The notes beneath the pieces were generated by a model. That model was not told the origin of the DNA and made no database searches. It saw nothing but the letters and a program-made list of their open reading frames with translations. A stretch of DNA of 64,000 bases from Actinoplanes derwentensis (GTDB taxonomy: Bacteria; Actinomycetota; Actinomycetes; Mycobacteriales; Micromonosporaceae): positions 4,216,001-4,280,000 of the forward strand of contig NZ_LT629758.1 in NCBI RefSeq assembly GCF_900104725.1, written 5' to 3'. A program made the translations under genes and the position numbers. Within the stretch, counting starts at the first letter, position 1; each line of letters opens with the position of its first letter. Positions 26,204 through 35,066 of this stretch are shown one piece after another.

Positions 26204-28612
26204 TCAGTGTTCGGCCCAGTCGCCGAGTGACCAGTCGCGGACCTCGGGCATGTCCTCCAGGTTCTCCACGACGTACTTCTCGTGCTTCTCCAGCTTCTTC
26301 TCGCACCAGGCCTTCAGCTCGGAGGCGCCGGCCGGCAGCCGCTTCGCGTTGTTGATCGCGTCCATCACCAGGTGGTAGCGCGACGCCCGGTTGCGGACCG
26401 TCATGTCGAACGGTGTGGTCGTGGTGCCCTGCTCGATGAAGCCGCGCACCCGGAACCGGTCGGCGTCCGGCCGGCCGTGCACCAGCTGGTGGATGGCGCC
26501 CGGGTAGCCGTGGAAACTGAACACCACGTCGACATGATCGGTGAACAGCTCCCGGAACAGGGTCTCGCTCAAGCCGTGCGGGTGGTCCTTCGGCCGGGGC
26601 AGAGTCATCAGGTTCACCACGTTGACCACCCGGACCTTGAGCTGCGGCAGCTTCTCCTTGAGGATCTGCGCCGCCGCCACCGTCTCCATGGTCACCACGT
26701 CGCCGGCGCAGGCCAGGACGATGTCCGGGTCGCTGCCGCCGTCGTCGTTGCCGGCCCAGTCCCAGATGCCCGCGCCCTGCTTGCAGTGCTCGATCGCCTG
26801 GTCCATGGTCAGCCATTGGAGCTGCGGCTGCTTGTCGATGACGATCAGGTTGACGTACGACCGGGACCGGAAGCAGTGGTCGGCCACCGAGAGCAGGGTG
26901 TTCGCGTCCGGCGGCAGGTAGACGCGGGCCACGTTGCCACGCTGGTTCAGCACCACCGAGAGCAGGCCGGGGCCCTGGTGCGAGAAGCCGTTGTGGTCGT
27001 TACGCCACGCCGTCGAGGTGAGCAGGATGTTCAGGCTCGGGACCTTGGCCCGCCACGGCAGGTGCGAGGCCTCCTGCAGCCATTTGCCGTGCTGGACCGT
27101 CTGCGACGCGCTGACCATGGCGAACGCCTCGTAGGTGGCGAACATCCCGTGCCGGCCGGTCAGGTTGTAGCCCTCCAGCCAGCCGTGACAGTTGTGCTCG
27201 GAGAGCACCTCCATCACGCGGCCCTTGTTGCTGATCTTCACGTCGTCGGCGGTGACCGTCTCCATGAAGCCGCGGTCGGAGACCTCGAAGACGGCACCGA
27301 GGCGGTTGCTGTTCGTCTCGTCCGGGCAGAACAGCCGGAAACTGTCCGGGTTGCGCGAGTAGATGTCGCGCATCATCTCGCCCAGCTTGCGGGTCGACTC
27401 GGCGTGCTCCACGGCCGGCTGTTTCACGTCGATCGCGTAGTCCCGGAAGTCCGGCAGGTCCAGGTCCTCGGTGAGCAGTCCGCCGTTGGCGTGCGGGCTG
27501 GCGCTCATCCGCAGGTCACCGGGCGGGGCCGCGTCACGGATCTGCCGCACCGGCGCGCCGGTGGCGTCGAACAGTTCCTCCGGCCGGTACGACTTGAGCC
27601 ACTTCTCCAGGTCGGCGAGGTGCTGGTCGTTGCCCTTGACCCCAGAGAGCGGGACCTGGTGCGAACGCCACGTGCCGGTGACCGTGATGCCGTCGATCTT
27701 CTCCGGGCCGGTCCAGCCCTTCGGTGTACGCATCACGATCAGCGGCCAGTTCGGTCGCTTTCCGTCCCACGTACCGCCGCGGGCCTCGTCCTGAATGCTC
27801 TTGATCTTGCCCCAGGCCTCGGCGAGCGTCTGGGCGAACCGGTGATGCATGCCCGGCAGGTCCTCGCCCCCGACCTCCAGGACGTCGTAGCCGTGGCCCT
27901 CGAAGAACTTGCGCACCTCGGCCGGGTCCTTGCGGGCCAGCACCGTCGGGCCGGCGATCTTCGCACCGTTCAGGTGCAGGATCGGCAGGACCGCGCCGTC
28001 GTGCTCCGGGTTGATGAAGGAGACACCCTTCCAGGAGCCCTCCAGCGGCCCGGTCTCCGCCTCACCGTCACCGACCACCGCGATCGCGAGCAGGTCCGGA
28101 TTGTCCATCACCGCGCCGAACGCGTGCACCAGGACGTAACCCAGTTCCCCGCCCTCGTGGATCGAGCCGGGCGTGGTCACCGACACGTGGCTGGGGATGC
28201 CGCCGGGCGAGGAGAACTGGCGGAACAGGGTGAGCAGACCGTCCTCGTCCAGGCCGACCTTCGGGTAGACCTCGGAGTAGGTGCCCTCCAGGTAGCCCGC
28301 GGCGACGAGCGCCGGCCCGCCGTGGCCCGGGCCGGCCAGGTAGATGGCCTGCTGGCCGGTCTCCTTGATGAGACGGGAGACGTGGGCGTAGACGAACGAC
28401 AGACCGGGGCTGGTGCCCCAGTGTCCGAGCAGGCGGGGCTTGATGTGCTCCGACGTCAGCGGCTCCCGCAGCAGCGGATTGCCCTGCAGGTAGATCTGCC
28501 CGACGGTCAGGTAGTTGTTGGCCCGCCACCAGGCGTCCAGGGCGGCGACCTCGATGTCGTCCGGGGCGGCGAGCTTGCGCACGAGTTCCTGCTGGCCGAG
28601 CGTGGCGGTCAC
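26204..28612 (-). CDS. xfp: Phosphoketolase (xylulose-5-P/fructose-6-P)
   Basis: Thiamine-diphosphate enzyme that splits xylulose-5-phosphate (and often fructose-6-phosphate) into acetyl phosphate plus an aldose phosphate. The 802-aa product shows the family blocks LDAWWRANNYLTVGQIYL, GPGHGGPALVAAGYLEG, VVGDGEAETGPLE and NLTGRHGMFATYEAF. ATG 28618 abuts its ribosome-binding site, whereas GTG 28612 stands about 7 nt after GAGAGG, so GTG is preferred. Acetyl phosphate yields ATP through acetate kinase without respiration. DosR-type boxes lie about 80-115 bp upstream; a strong terminator follows. Confidence 0.95.
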   Translation of the reverse strand: MTATLGQQELVRKLAAPDDIEVAALDAWWRANNYLTVGQIYLQGNPLLREPLTSEHIKPRLLGHWGTSPGLSFVYAHVSRLIKETGQQAIYLAGPGHGGPALVAAGYLEGTYSEVYPKVGLDEDGLLTLFRQFSSPGGIPSHVSVTTPGSIHEGGELGYVLVHAFGAVMDNPDLLAIAVVGDGEAETGPLEGSWKGVSFINPEHDGAVLPILHLNGAKIAGPTVLARKDPAEVRKFFEGHGYDVLEVGGEDLPGMHHRFAQTLAEAWGKIKSIQDEARGGTWDGKRPNWPLIVMRTPKGWTGPEKIDGITVTGTWRSHQVPLSGVKGNDQHLADLEKWLKSYRPEELFDATGAPVRQIRDAAPPGDLRMSASPHANGGLLTEDLDLPDFRDYAIDVKQPAVEHAESTRKLGEMMRDIYSRNPDSFRLFCPDETNSNRLGAVFEVSDRGFMETVTADDVKISNKGRVMEVLSEHNCHGWLEGYNLTGRHGMFATYEAFAMVSASQTVQHGKWLQEASHLPWRAKVPSLNILLTSTAWRNDHNGFSHQGPGLLSVVLNQRGNVARVYLPPDANTLLSVADHCFRSRSYVNLIVIDKQPQLQWLTMDQAIEHCKQGAGIWDWAGNDDGGSDPDIVLACAGDVVTMETVAAAQILKEKLPQLKVRVVNVVNLMTLPRPKDHPHGLSETLFRELFTDHVDVVFSFHGYPGAIHQLVHGRPDADRFRVRGFIEQGTTTTPFDMTVRNRASRYHLVMDAINNAKRLPAGASELKAWCEKKLEKHEKYVVENLEDMPEVRDWSLGDWAEH

Positions 28613-28690
28613 GATCATTCCTCTCGACTGAAGTCTTTCGAGTTCCTGACTTGTCACGATCAACGTATCGGCGACGCGAAACACCGGCAC

Positions 28691-28704
28691 GGGTCTTTGG
28701 TCCC
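28691..28704. promoter_or_regulatory. DosR-type box in the divergent xfp promoter
   Basis: GGGTCTTTGGTCCC (reverse strand GGGACCAAAGACCC) differs by one base from the dosR/dosS box GGGACCAAAGTCCC. It is 79 bp upstream of the GTG start of xfp and 46 bp upstream of the rightward small gene. Confidence 0.72.
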
Positions 28705-28712
28705 CTCCCACC

Positions 28713-28726
28713 GGGACGTTAACCCC
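28713..28726. promoter_or_regulatory. Second, weaker DosR-type half-palindrome
   Basis: GGGACGTTAACCCC has an intact left half GGGAC and a CCC-ending right half. Its start is 22 bp from that of the stronger box, about two helical turns, which suggests paired sites. Confidence 0.45.
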
Positions 28727-28749
28727 GCCGGGATGAGTATCGGCGCGGG

Positions 28750-29109
28750 ATGATGGAAGCGATGGCAACTCACCCTGATCCGCACATCCACGTCGAAGCC
28801 GGCCTCAGCGCCTCCGGCCGCACCCGCGACATGCTCGCCGCCACCTTCGGGCTGGTCGCCGAACTACCGGCCGAGGTGACGACCGGCTGCGGCAGCCGGG
28901 TGCCGCTCGCCATGACCTCCCACCTGCCGGAACGCGTCACCTGCCTGCCCTGCCGCGATCACGCCAGCGACCGGCACCGCCGCTTCGCCGACCAGGTGGC
29001 GTTCCTCGGCCCGATGCCCGGCTCCCCTCTCGCCGGCACCGACGCCGCCCGCGCGGCGGCCGAACACCGGGCGATGGCCCGCCGCTTCGCCGGCGAGGAC
29101 GGTCCATGA
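28750..29109 (+). CDS. Small Cys-containing protein of unknown function
   Basis: A 119-aa hydrophilic protein (115 aa if ATG 28762 is used). It has a Cys-Gly (TGCGSRVPL) followed about 20 residues later by CxxC in VTCLPCRDH with nearby His residues, an arrangement that could bind zinc, as in other small actinobacterial zinc-ribbon-like proteins. No membrane segment. The stop is only 7 bp before the NACHT gene, so the two form an operon. Its promoter region is shared with the divergent phosphoketolase gene and holds DosR-type boxes. I do not recognise the family. Confidence 0.6.
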   Translation: MMEAMATHPDPHIHVEAGLSASGRTRDMLAATFGLVAELPAEVTTGCGSRVPLAMTSHLPERVTCLPCRDHASDRHRRFADQVAFLGPMPGSPLAGTDAARAAAEHRAMARRFAGEDGP

Positions 29110-29116
29110 TGGTCTG

Positions 29117-32100
29117 ATGCCACGGTCGCTCAGTTACGCCGACGCCGCCCGCCTGCTCGGCGGCCAGCACAGCAGGATCGTCACCGCCCTGGAGAAGTCG
29201 GCCGGCTGGCTGATGCTCGGCACCGTCCCCGGCGCCGGCGAGGTCCTGAGCTGGTTCGACGCCAAAGGTGAGTTGGTGCGCCTGAGCCACGACCTGGTCC
29301 GCGACCTGTCCGAACGCCGCAGCGGCCTGTCCCGCTACGACCGCACCGAACGGCTCGAAGCGGCACACACCGTGATCGCCGTGGCAGCGTTCTTCGAGGC
29401 CCTCGACGACGCCGACCTGCCGTCCCGATTCAGCGAGCTGATCCCCACCCGCCCGGAACGACTCACCCTCGCCGGTGGCGGAGCCGTCACGCTGGAGGAA
29501 CAGTTGATGGAATCGCTGCGGAGCATCGGTGATCTGTTGCCGAATCCGCAGCGATCCCCCGAGAAATTCCTTCAACTGCTCCATCTCCGGTACGCGGAAC
29601 TAGGGTCCCGGGTCAAGTGGTTCACTCGCGGGCTGGCGCACTGGGAGAGGCTTCCGGCCACCGACCAGGAACGGTTCGACGCGCTGCTCGAAGCACTTCC
29701 CGAGCGGGCCTGCCGCAGATATGAGGAGTCGTTCCGGCGGCTCGTCGCCGAGTTCCCGGAAGTGGCGTGCTGGGCGGGTGCCCGCGAACACCGGGCCACC
29801 CGGGCCGCCCTCGCCGACATGGAGGAACTGCTCCAGCGGATCTCCAGCGGCCGGCTGCCCGACGAACGACGGCAGAGTCTGGCCGCCGCCAACCGGGCCG
29901 AGTTGAACCGGCGGGTGGCGGAGTCCGGCGAGGTGCCGGACGGCATCCGGATGCCATCGCTGGGCGAGGCGTACGTGCCGCCCCGGTTCCGGGCCTCGAA
30001 CGTCCTGACCAGTGATCGGATCAGTGCGGAATCCTGGTGGGCCGGGCTGCCGGCTCGAGCCGATCTGGAGGACTTCCTGATCGGCCATCTCACGTCTCCG
30101 CAGGCGGTGCGGGCTCCGCTGCTGGTCCTCGGTCAGCCCGGCTCCGGGAAGTCGGTGCTCACCCGGGTGCTGGCGGCCCGTCTGCCGGCCGCCGACTTCA
30201 TGCCGGTCCGGGTGGTGCTGCGCGACGTCCCCACCGCCGACGAGCTGCAACTTCAGATCGAACACGCGATCCGGCTGACCACCGGCGAACGGATCGAGTG
30301 GCCGGCGCTGGCCCGATCTGCCGGTGGCGCGCTACCGGTCGTCATCCTGGACGGCTTCGACGAGTTGTTGCAGGCGGTCGGGGTGACGCAGACCGACTAC
30401 CTGCTCAAGGTCGCCCGTTTCCAGGAACGCGAGGCCGAACTGAACCGTCCGCTCGCGGTCGTCGTCACCACCCGGACCGCCGTGGCCGACCGGGCACGTC
30501 CGCCCGAGGGCACCGTGGCTATCCGCCTCGACCCCTTCGACGACGGCCAGGTGACCACCTGGCTCGACATCTGGAATCAGGTCAACGCGGCGAACTTCGC
30601 CGCTCAACAATTGCGCCCGCTGCCCGCGAAGACCGTGCTGGCGCATCGTGCGCTCGCCGAACAGCCGCTCCTGCTGCTGATGCTGGCGCTCTACGACACC
30701 AACGCCAACACGCTCCAGAAAGCCGAGAACAACCTTCAAGCTCATGAGCTGTACGAGGAACTATTACGCTCGTTCGCCACCAGGGAGATCCTCAAGCATC
30801 GACCAGGCCTGTCCGCTCGCGAACGTCAGACGGCCGTCGAGAGCGAGCTACGCCGGCTGTCGGTGGTGGCGTTCGCGATGTTCAACCGGGCCGCTCTCTG
30901 GGTCACCGAGGCGGACCTGGACCGCGATCTCGCCGCGCTGCCGTTCGGCGGTCCGCAGCATCACTCGGCCGGGACGGATCTGCGGACACCACTGGGCGCC
31001 GCCGAGTTGACGCTCGGCAGGTTCTTCTTCATTCACCAGGCAAGAGCCTCACAAGATCAAGAAAACTTGCTGACGTACGAATTCCTGCACGCCACTTTCG
31101 CCGAATATTTCGTGGCGCGACTGACGTGGCAGGTGGTCAACGATGTAGCGGCCCGCCAGTCGGCGTCCATGATGTCGTTCGATACCGGTCCCGCTGACGA
31201 CGACCTGCTTCGAGTGCTGTTGTCGTTCGAACCACTCAGTCTCCGGGCGCCGGTCATGGAGTTCCTGCACTCCCTGGTGGAATCCGCTGACGAGACCGTC
31301 CGGGACGGAATCCGGAAAGTAGCGTTGCGGCTCTACCGGTCGGTCAATCACACTCCGCCCACCGCTCGTTTCGCCGACTATCGACCTCAGCGGCTCAGCG
31401 AACCCGCCCGGTACGCGACCTATGCCGCCAACCTCCTGCTGATCAGCCTCTGCACCGGGGTGGTGCACGGCCGCGAGCTGTACCCGGAACAGCGAGATCC
31501 GGTCGACTCCTGGCACGCGCAGGCGCTGCTCTGGCGGTCACAACTCTCCACGGACGGCTGGACGAGCCTGGTCTACACCGCCACACTCGAACGGATCGGG
31601 AGCGGGCCCGACCGCGACATCCGGCTCGGTACCCATCTGGACCTGCTCTCCTGGGACATCGATCCGGCCTGGACCTTCAGTCTGGACCCACAGGCCGGCG
31701 GTACCCCCTTCATCCCGAGCGACCTGGACTACCTGGCCGTCCGCCGGAAGGCACACTTCCAGTGCGGGGTCCTCGACGACATGATCCATCACGCGATCGG
31801 GCAGGTGCCGCCGCGGCCCGGTGCGGCCGTCGATCACTTCGCCCTGGACGGGAACAGCAGATATCTGTCGACGATGGCGGCCATGCTCCGGATCACGACG
31901 GCCCGGGAAGACGTCGACTACATGGCGGCCGCGGACTTCGCCGGAAAGGCATTCCAGCCCTGGGATGTGGGCGAATACACGGACTTCGTCCGGGTGCTTC
32001 TGACCCGGCTCTCCACCGACACCGCGGTCGACGCGGCGACAGCGATGGGGGTTCTGCGACGGATCGCGGATCAGAGCAACGCGACTAACGGTGTGTTCGA

Positions 32101-32368
32101 CTCGTTCCTCCAGGTCGTGCTGCGGTTCCTCGGCCAGGACCGGAACTGGGACCGCGGCCTGGTAGCAGTGCTGAACTGGGTGGCGGCGACAAATGACCCC
32201 TTCGTGGATCCCGTCCTGCTCATCGATGCCGAGGTGCGCGCCTTCGAACTGGATCTGCTGACCTCGCGGCCGCCGGGCGCAAACGTCCGGCTCTTGGACA
32301 AGATCAGATACATCCGCCCTGACCTGGTCGTCCGCTACCAGCGACTCCTCCAGGAACTGCAGGCCTGA
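29117..32368 (+). CDS. NACHT-type STAND NTPase
   Basis: Large signal-transduction ATPase (1083 aa). The N-terminal about 300 residues are helical and not enzymatic in appearance, like the helical N-terminal domains (NNH type) of actinobacterial NACHT proteins. The NACHT domain has Walker A GQPGSGKS (339-346) and an extended Walker B VVILDGFDELL (about 408-418) with the double acidic end typical of NACHT. A winged-helix-like part follows with YEFLHATFAEYFVARL, the conserved block after NACHT. The C-terminal about 400 residues are a sensor region without clear repeats. Bacterial NACHT proteins include anti-phage effectors; a defence role is inference. Confidence 0.85.
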   Translation: MPRSLSYADAARLLGGQHSRIVTALEKSAGWLMLGTVPGAGEVLSWFDAKGELVRLSHDLVRDLSERRSGLSRYDRTERLEAAHTVIAVAAFFEALDDADLPSRFSELIPTRPERLTLAGGGAVTLEEQLMESLRSIGDLLPNPQRSPEKFLQLLHLRYAELGSRVKWFTRGLAHWERLPATDQERFDALLEALPERACRRYEESFRRLVAEFPEVACWAGAREHRATRAALADMEELLQRISSGRLPDERRQSLAAANRAELNRRVAESGEVPDGIRMPSLGEAYVPPRFRASNVLTSDRISAESWWAGLPARADLEDFLIGHLTSPQAVRAPLLVLGQPGSGKSVLTRVLAARLPAADFMPVRVVLRDVPTADELQLQIEHAIRLTTGERIEWPALARSAGGALPVVILDGFDELLQAVGVTQTDYLLKVARFQEREAELNRPLAVVVTTRTAVADRARPPEGTVAIRLDPFDDGQVTTWLDIWNQVNAANFAAQQLRPLPAKTVLAHRALAEQPLLLLMLALYDTNANTLQKAENNLQAHELYEELLRSFATREILKHRPGLSARERQTAVESELRRLSVVAFAMFNRAALWVTEADLDRDLAALPFGGPQHHSAGTDLRTPLGAAELTLGRFFFIHQARASQDQENLLTYEFLHATFAEYFVARLTWQVVNDVAARQSASMMSFDTGPADDDLLRVLLSFEPLSLRAPVMEFLHSLVESADETVRDGIRKVALRLYRSVNHTPPTARFADYRPQRLSEPARYATYAANLLLISLCTGVVHGRELYPEQRDPVDSWHAQALLWRSQLSTDGWTSLVYTATLERIGSGPDRDIRLGTHLDLLSWDIDPAWTFSLDPQAGGTPFIPSDLDYLAVRRKAHFQCGVLDDMIHHAIGQVPPRPGAAVDHFALDGNSRYLSTMAAMLRITTAREDVDYMAAADFAGKAFQPWDVGEYTDFVRVLLTRLSTDTAVDAATAMGVLRRIADQSNATNGVFDSFLQVVLRFLGQDRNWDRGLVAVLNWVAATNDPFVDPVLLIDAEVRAFELDLLTSRPPGANVRLLDKIRYIRPDLVVRYQRLLQELQA

Positions 32369-32512
32369 CCGTCACGGCGTGACGCCAGTCGATGCACTGA
32401 CAGCCCGCATCGCGATGCCGATGGACGCCGGTAGGTCGTCTCGGCTCGCCCTACTCAAGTCATAGACCTTTGCCAACTGCGGTGACCGCTGCCGGGTTCG
32501 TAGGGTCGGTGC

Positions 32513-32809
32513 ATGCGGATCGGTCCCCTGGAGCCAGGGGACCGGGCTCTCGGCCCGGACCTCGCACGCGGCTTCATGCTCCTGTTCATCGCCCTGGCCA
32601 ACACCCACTACTTCGTGCTCGGCTCCGCCTACCTCGGCGGCTACCCCGAAGGCGGCACGGTCGCGGACCGGATGCGCCGGGCCGGGCGGCGGGGCCCGTT
32701 CGAGACGCTGACCCGGCGAGTCGCCTACGGCCGGTCCGCCGGCAGCGGGGAGCGCCCGGCCGCCGTTGGTGGGCGGGGCCGGGCGCTCGGGGCTGCTAAC
32801 CCAGGGTGA
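32513..32809 (+). pseudogene. Internally deleted DUF418-type membrane protein relic
   Basis: Residues 8-50 read like the start of a DUF418 membrane protein (RALGPDLARGFMLLFIALAN). Residues 55-75 (RRGPFETLTRRVAYGR) read like the extreme C-terminus of the same family, joined directly in frame, so most of the normal protein of roughly 400 residues is missing. The remaining Gly/Arg-rich tail runs into the 3' end of the alpha-xylosidase gene. Probably a deletion remnant. Family recognition is by eye. Confidence 0.5.
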
Positions 32810-35057
32810 GGGTGCAGCTGTCTTCGTCGGCGGCCAGTTCGGTGATCGTGTCGCCGAGCCGGACGCGCCAGGGGAGGGCGTCGCCCATCCGGCCCACGGT
32901 GATGGTGCCGTCGTCGACCGAGACGGTGAAGACCGTGTCGGTGGCGGTCTGGCCGGGGACCACTACCGCGGTGCGGCCGGGCTGAGGGTGGAACAGGTGC
33001 AGGGTGACGCCGTCACGGAAGTCGTAGTCGGGGCGGTCGTGGCGGGCTCCGACCGGGATCACCGCGCCGGGGCGGACCAGCAGCGGGGCCGTGGCGAAGC
33101 CGTGCGTCTCGGTCACCCAGCATGGGCCCTCGATCTCCGACGCCTCGCCGGTGGCCGGGAGGTAACGGGTCCAGCGGCCGGACGGGACGTAGTAGGACAC
33201 CTCTCCCCCGGCGGAGAAGACCGGGGCCACCAGCAGGTCCGGGCCGAGCATGTACTGGCGGTCCACATAGGTGGTGCCGGGGTCGTCCGGGAAGGCGATC
33301 GGCATCGAGCGCATCACCGGCAGGCCGGTGCGGTGGGCTTCGACGGCGGCGCCGAAGATGTAGGGCATCAGGCGGTACTTGAGGTGGGTGAACGAGCGCA
33401 GCACGTCCACCGACTCCTCGTCGAACAGCCACGGCACCCGGTAGGACGAGCTGCCGTGCAGGCGGCTGTGCGACGACAGCAAGCCGAAGGCGATCCAGCG
33501 CTTGAAGACCGCGGGGTCGGGCATCCCTTCGAAACCGCCGATGTCGTGGCTCCAGAAACCGAACCCGGAGGACGTCAGGGACAGGCCGCCGCGCAGGCTC
33601 TCCGCCATCGATTCGAAGGTGCTGGAGTTGTCGCCGCCCCAGTGCACCGGGAACTGCTGGCCGCCGACGGTGGCCGAGCGGGCGAACAGCACGGCCTCGC
33701 CTTCGCCTTTCGCCTCGCGGAGCACCTCGAAGACGACCTCGTTGTAGAGCTGCGTGTAGTAGTTGTGCATGCGTTCCGGGTCGGAGCCGTCATGCCACAC
33801 CACGTCGGTCGGGACGCGTTCGCCGAAGTCCGACTTGAACGAGTCGACACCCATGTCGACGAGGCGGCGCAGTTTCCCGGCGTACCACTCCCGGGCCTCG
33901 GGGTTGGTGAAGTCGACCAGGCCCATCCCGGCCTGCCACAGATCCCACTGGAAGACGTCGCCGTTCGGGCGTTTGAGCAGGTAACCCTTCGACGCGCCTT
34001 CGGCGAAGAGCGGCGAGCGCTGGGCGATGTACGGGTTGAGCCACAGGCAGGTGCGCAGGCCCCGGTCGGCGAGGCGTTTGAGCATGCCCTCCGGGTCGGG
34101 GAAGACCCGCGGGTCCCATTCGAAGTCGCACCAGTTGAATTCGCGCATCCAGAAGCAGTCGAAGTGGAACACCGACAGCGGCAGGTCCCGGTCGGCCATG
34201 CCGCCGACGAACTTGTTGACCGTCTCCTCGTCGTAGTCGGTCGTGAACGACGTGGTCAGCCACAGTCCGAAGGACCAGGCCGGCGGCAGCGCGGGACGGC
34301 CGGTCAGCGCGGTGTACTTGCGCAGGATGTCGGCGGGCGTGGGACCGTAGATGACCAGGTACGACAGGCTCTGCCCGGCGACGCTGAACTGGGTTCGGGT
34401 GACCATCTCGGAGGCGACTTCGAAGGACACCTTGCCGGGGTGGTCGACGAGGACGCCGTAACCGCCGTTGGTGAAGTAGAACGGGACGTTCTTGTAGGAC
34501 TGTTCGCTGCTGGTGCCGCCGTCCTCGTTCCAGATGTCGACGGTCTGGCCGTTCTTGACGATCGGCCCGAAGCGTTCACCGAGGCCGTAGACGACGTGCC
34601 CGACGCCGAGGTCGAGCTGTTCGTGCACGTAGTCGCCGTCGGGGCCGGTGACGACGCCGATGCCCTTCCAGCCGCTGCCGGTGATCCGCCGTCCGTCGGG
34701 GTCGAGGAAGTCGAGCCCCCACTTCTCCCCCGGCGTGAACCTCGCGGTCAGGGCGCCGGACGTCAGAGAGTACTGATCGACGCTCACCTCGACCGGCGAG
34801 GAGGAGATCTCGAAGTTGGGGGTGCGCGGCCGGCCGCCGGTGTAGTTCGAGACCGTGACCCGGATGACGTCGGGGGCCGGGGCGGAGCACTCGATGGTGA
34901 GCAGCGCGGAGTTCAGCGTGTCACCACGGTGCGTGATCGGCCGGGTGGCGGCCCAGACGGTCAGCGTGTCCGATGTGGTCGCGGTGTCCTGGAGGTGGGC
35001 GGGGTGCAGGACGGTGATCCCGGCGCGCTTACGCCAATAGCCATCGGTGAACTTCAT
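32796..35057 (-). CDS. yicI: Alpha-xylosidase, glycoside hydrolase family 31
   Basis: GH31 enzyme (753 aa) strongly resembling Escherichia coli YicI from end to end. It releases alpha-linked xylose from xyloglucan-type oligosaccharides, mainly isoprimeverose. The nucleophile is Asp410 in FKSDFGERVP and the acid/base Asp476 in HWGGDNSS, matching YicI Asp416/Asp482 in spacing. LWLTTSFTTDYDEET and FGFWSHDIGGFEG are further conserved blocks. No signal peptide, so it acts on imported sugars. Last gene of the importer operon, 9 bp after permease 2. Confidence 0.94.
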   Translation of the reverse strand: MKFTDGYWRKRAGITVLHPAHLQDTATTSDTLTVWAATRPITHRGDTLNSALLTIECSAPAPDVIRVTVSNYTGGRPRTPNFEISSSPVEVSVDQYSLTSGALTARFTPGEKWGLDFLDPDGRRITGSGWKGIGVVTGPDGDYVHEQLDLGVGHVVYGLGERFGPIVKNGQTVDIWNEDGGTSSEQSYKNVPFYFTNGGYGVLVDHPGKVSFEVASEMVTRTQFSVAGQSLSYLVIYGPTPADILRKYTALTGRPALPPAWSFGLWLTTSFTTDYDEETVNKFVGGMADRDLPLSVFHFDCFWMREFNWCDFEWDPRVFPDPEGMLKRLADRGLRTCLWLNPYIAQRSPLFAEGASKGYLLKRPNGDVFQWDLWQAGMGLVDFTNPEAREWYAGKLRRLVDMGVDSFKSDFGERVPTDVVWHDGSDPERMHNYYTQLYNEVVFEVLREAKGEGEAVLFARSATVGGQQFPVHWGGDNSSTFESMAESLRGGLSLTSSGFGFWSHDIGGFEGMPDPAVFKRWIAFGLLSSHSRLHGSSSYRVPWLFDEESVDVLRSFTHLKYRLMPYIFGAAVEAHRTGLPVMRSMPIAFPDDPGTTYVDRQYMLGPDLLVAPVFSAGGEVSYYVPSGRWTRYLPATGEASEIEGPCWVTETHGFATAPLLVRPGAVIPVGARHDRPDYDFRDGVTLHLFHPQPGRTAVVVPGQTATDTVFTVSVDDGTITVGRMGDALPWRVRLGDTITELAADEDSCTLTLG

Positions 35058-35066
35058 GGAGATCCT

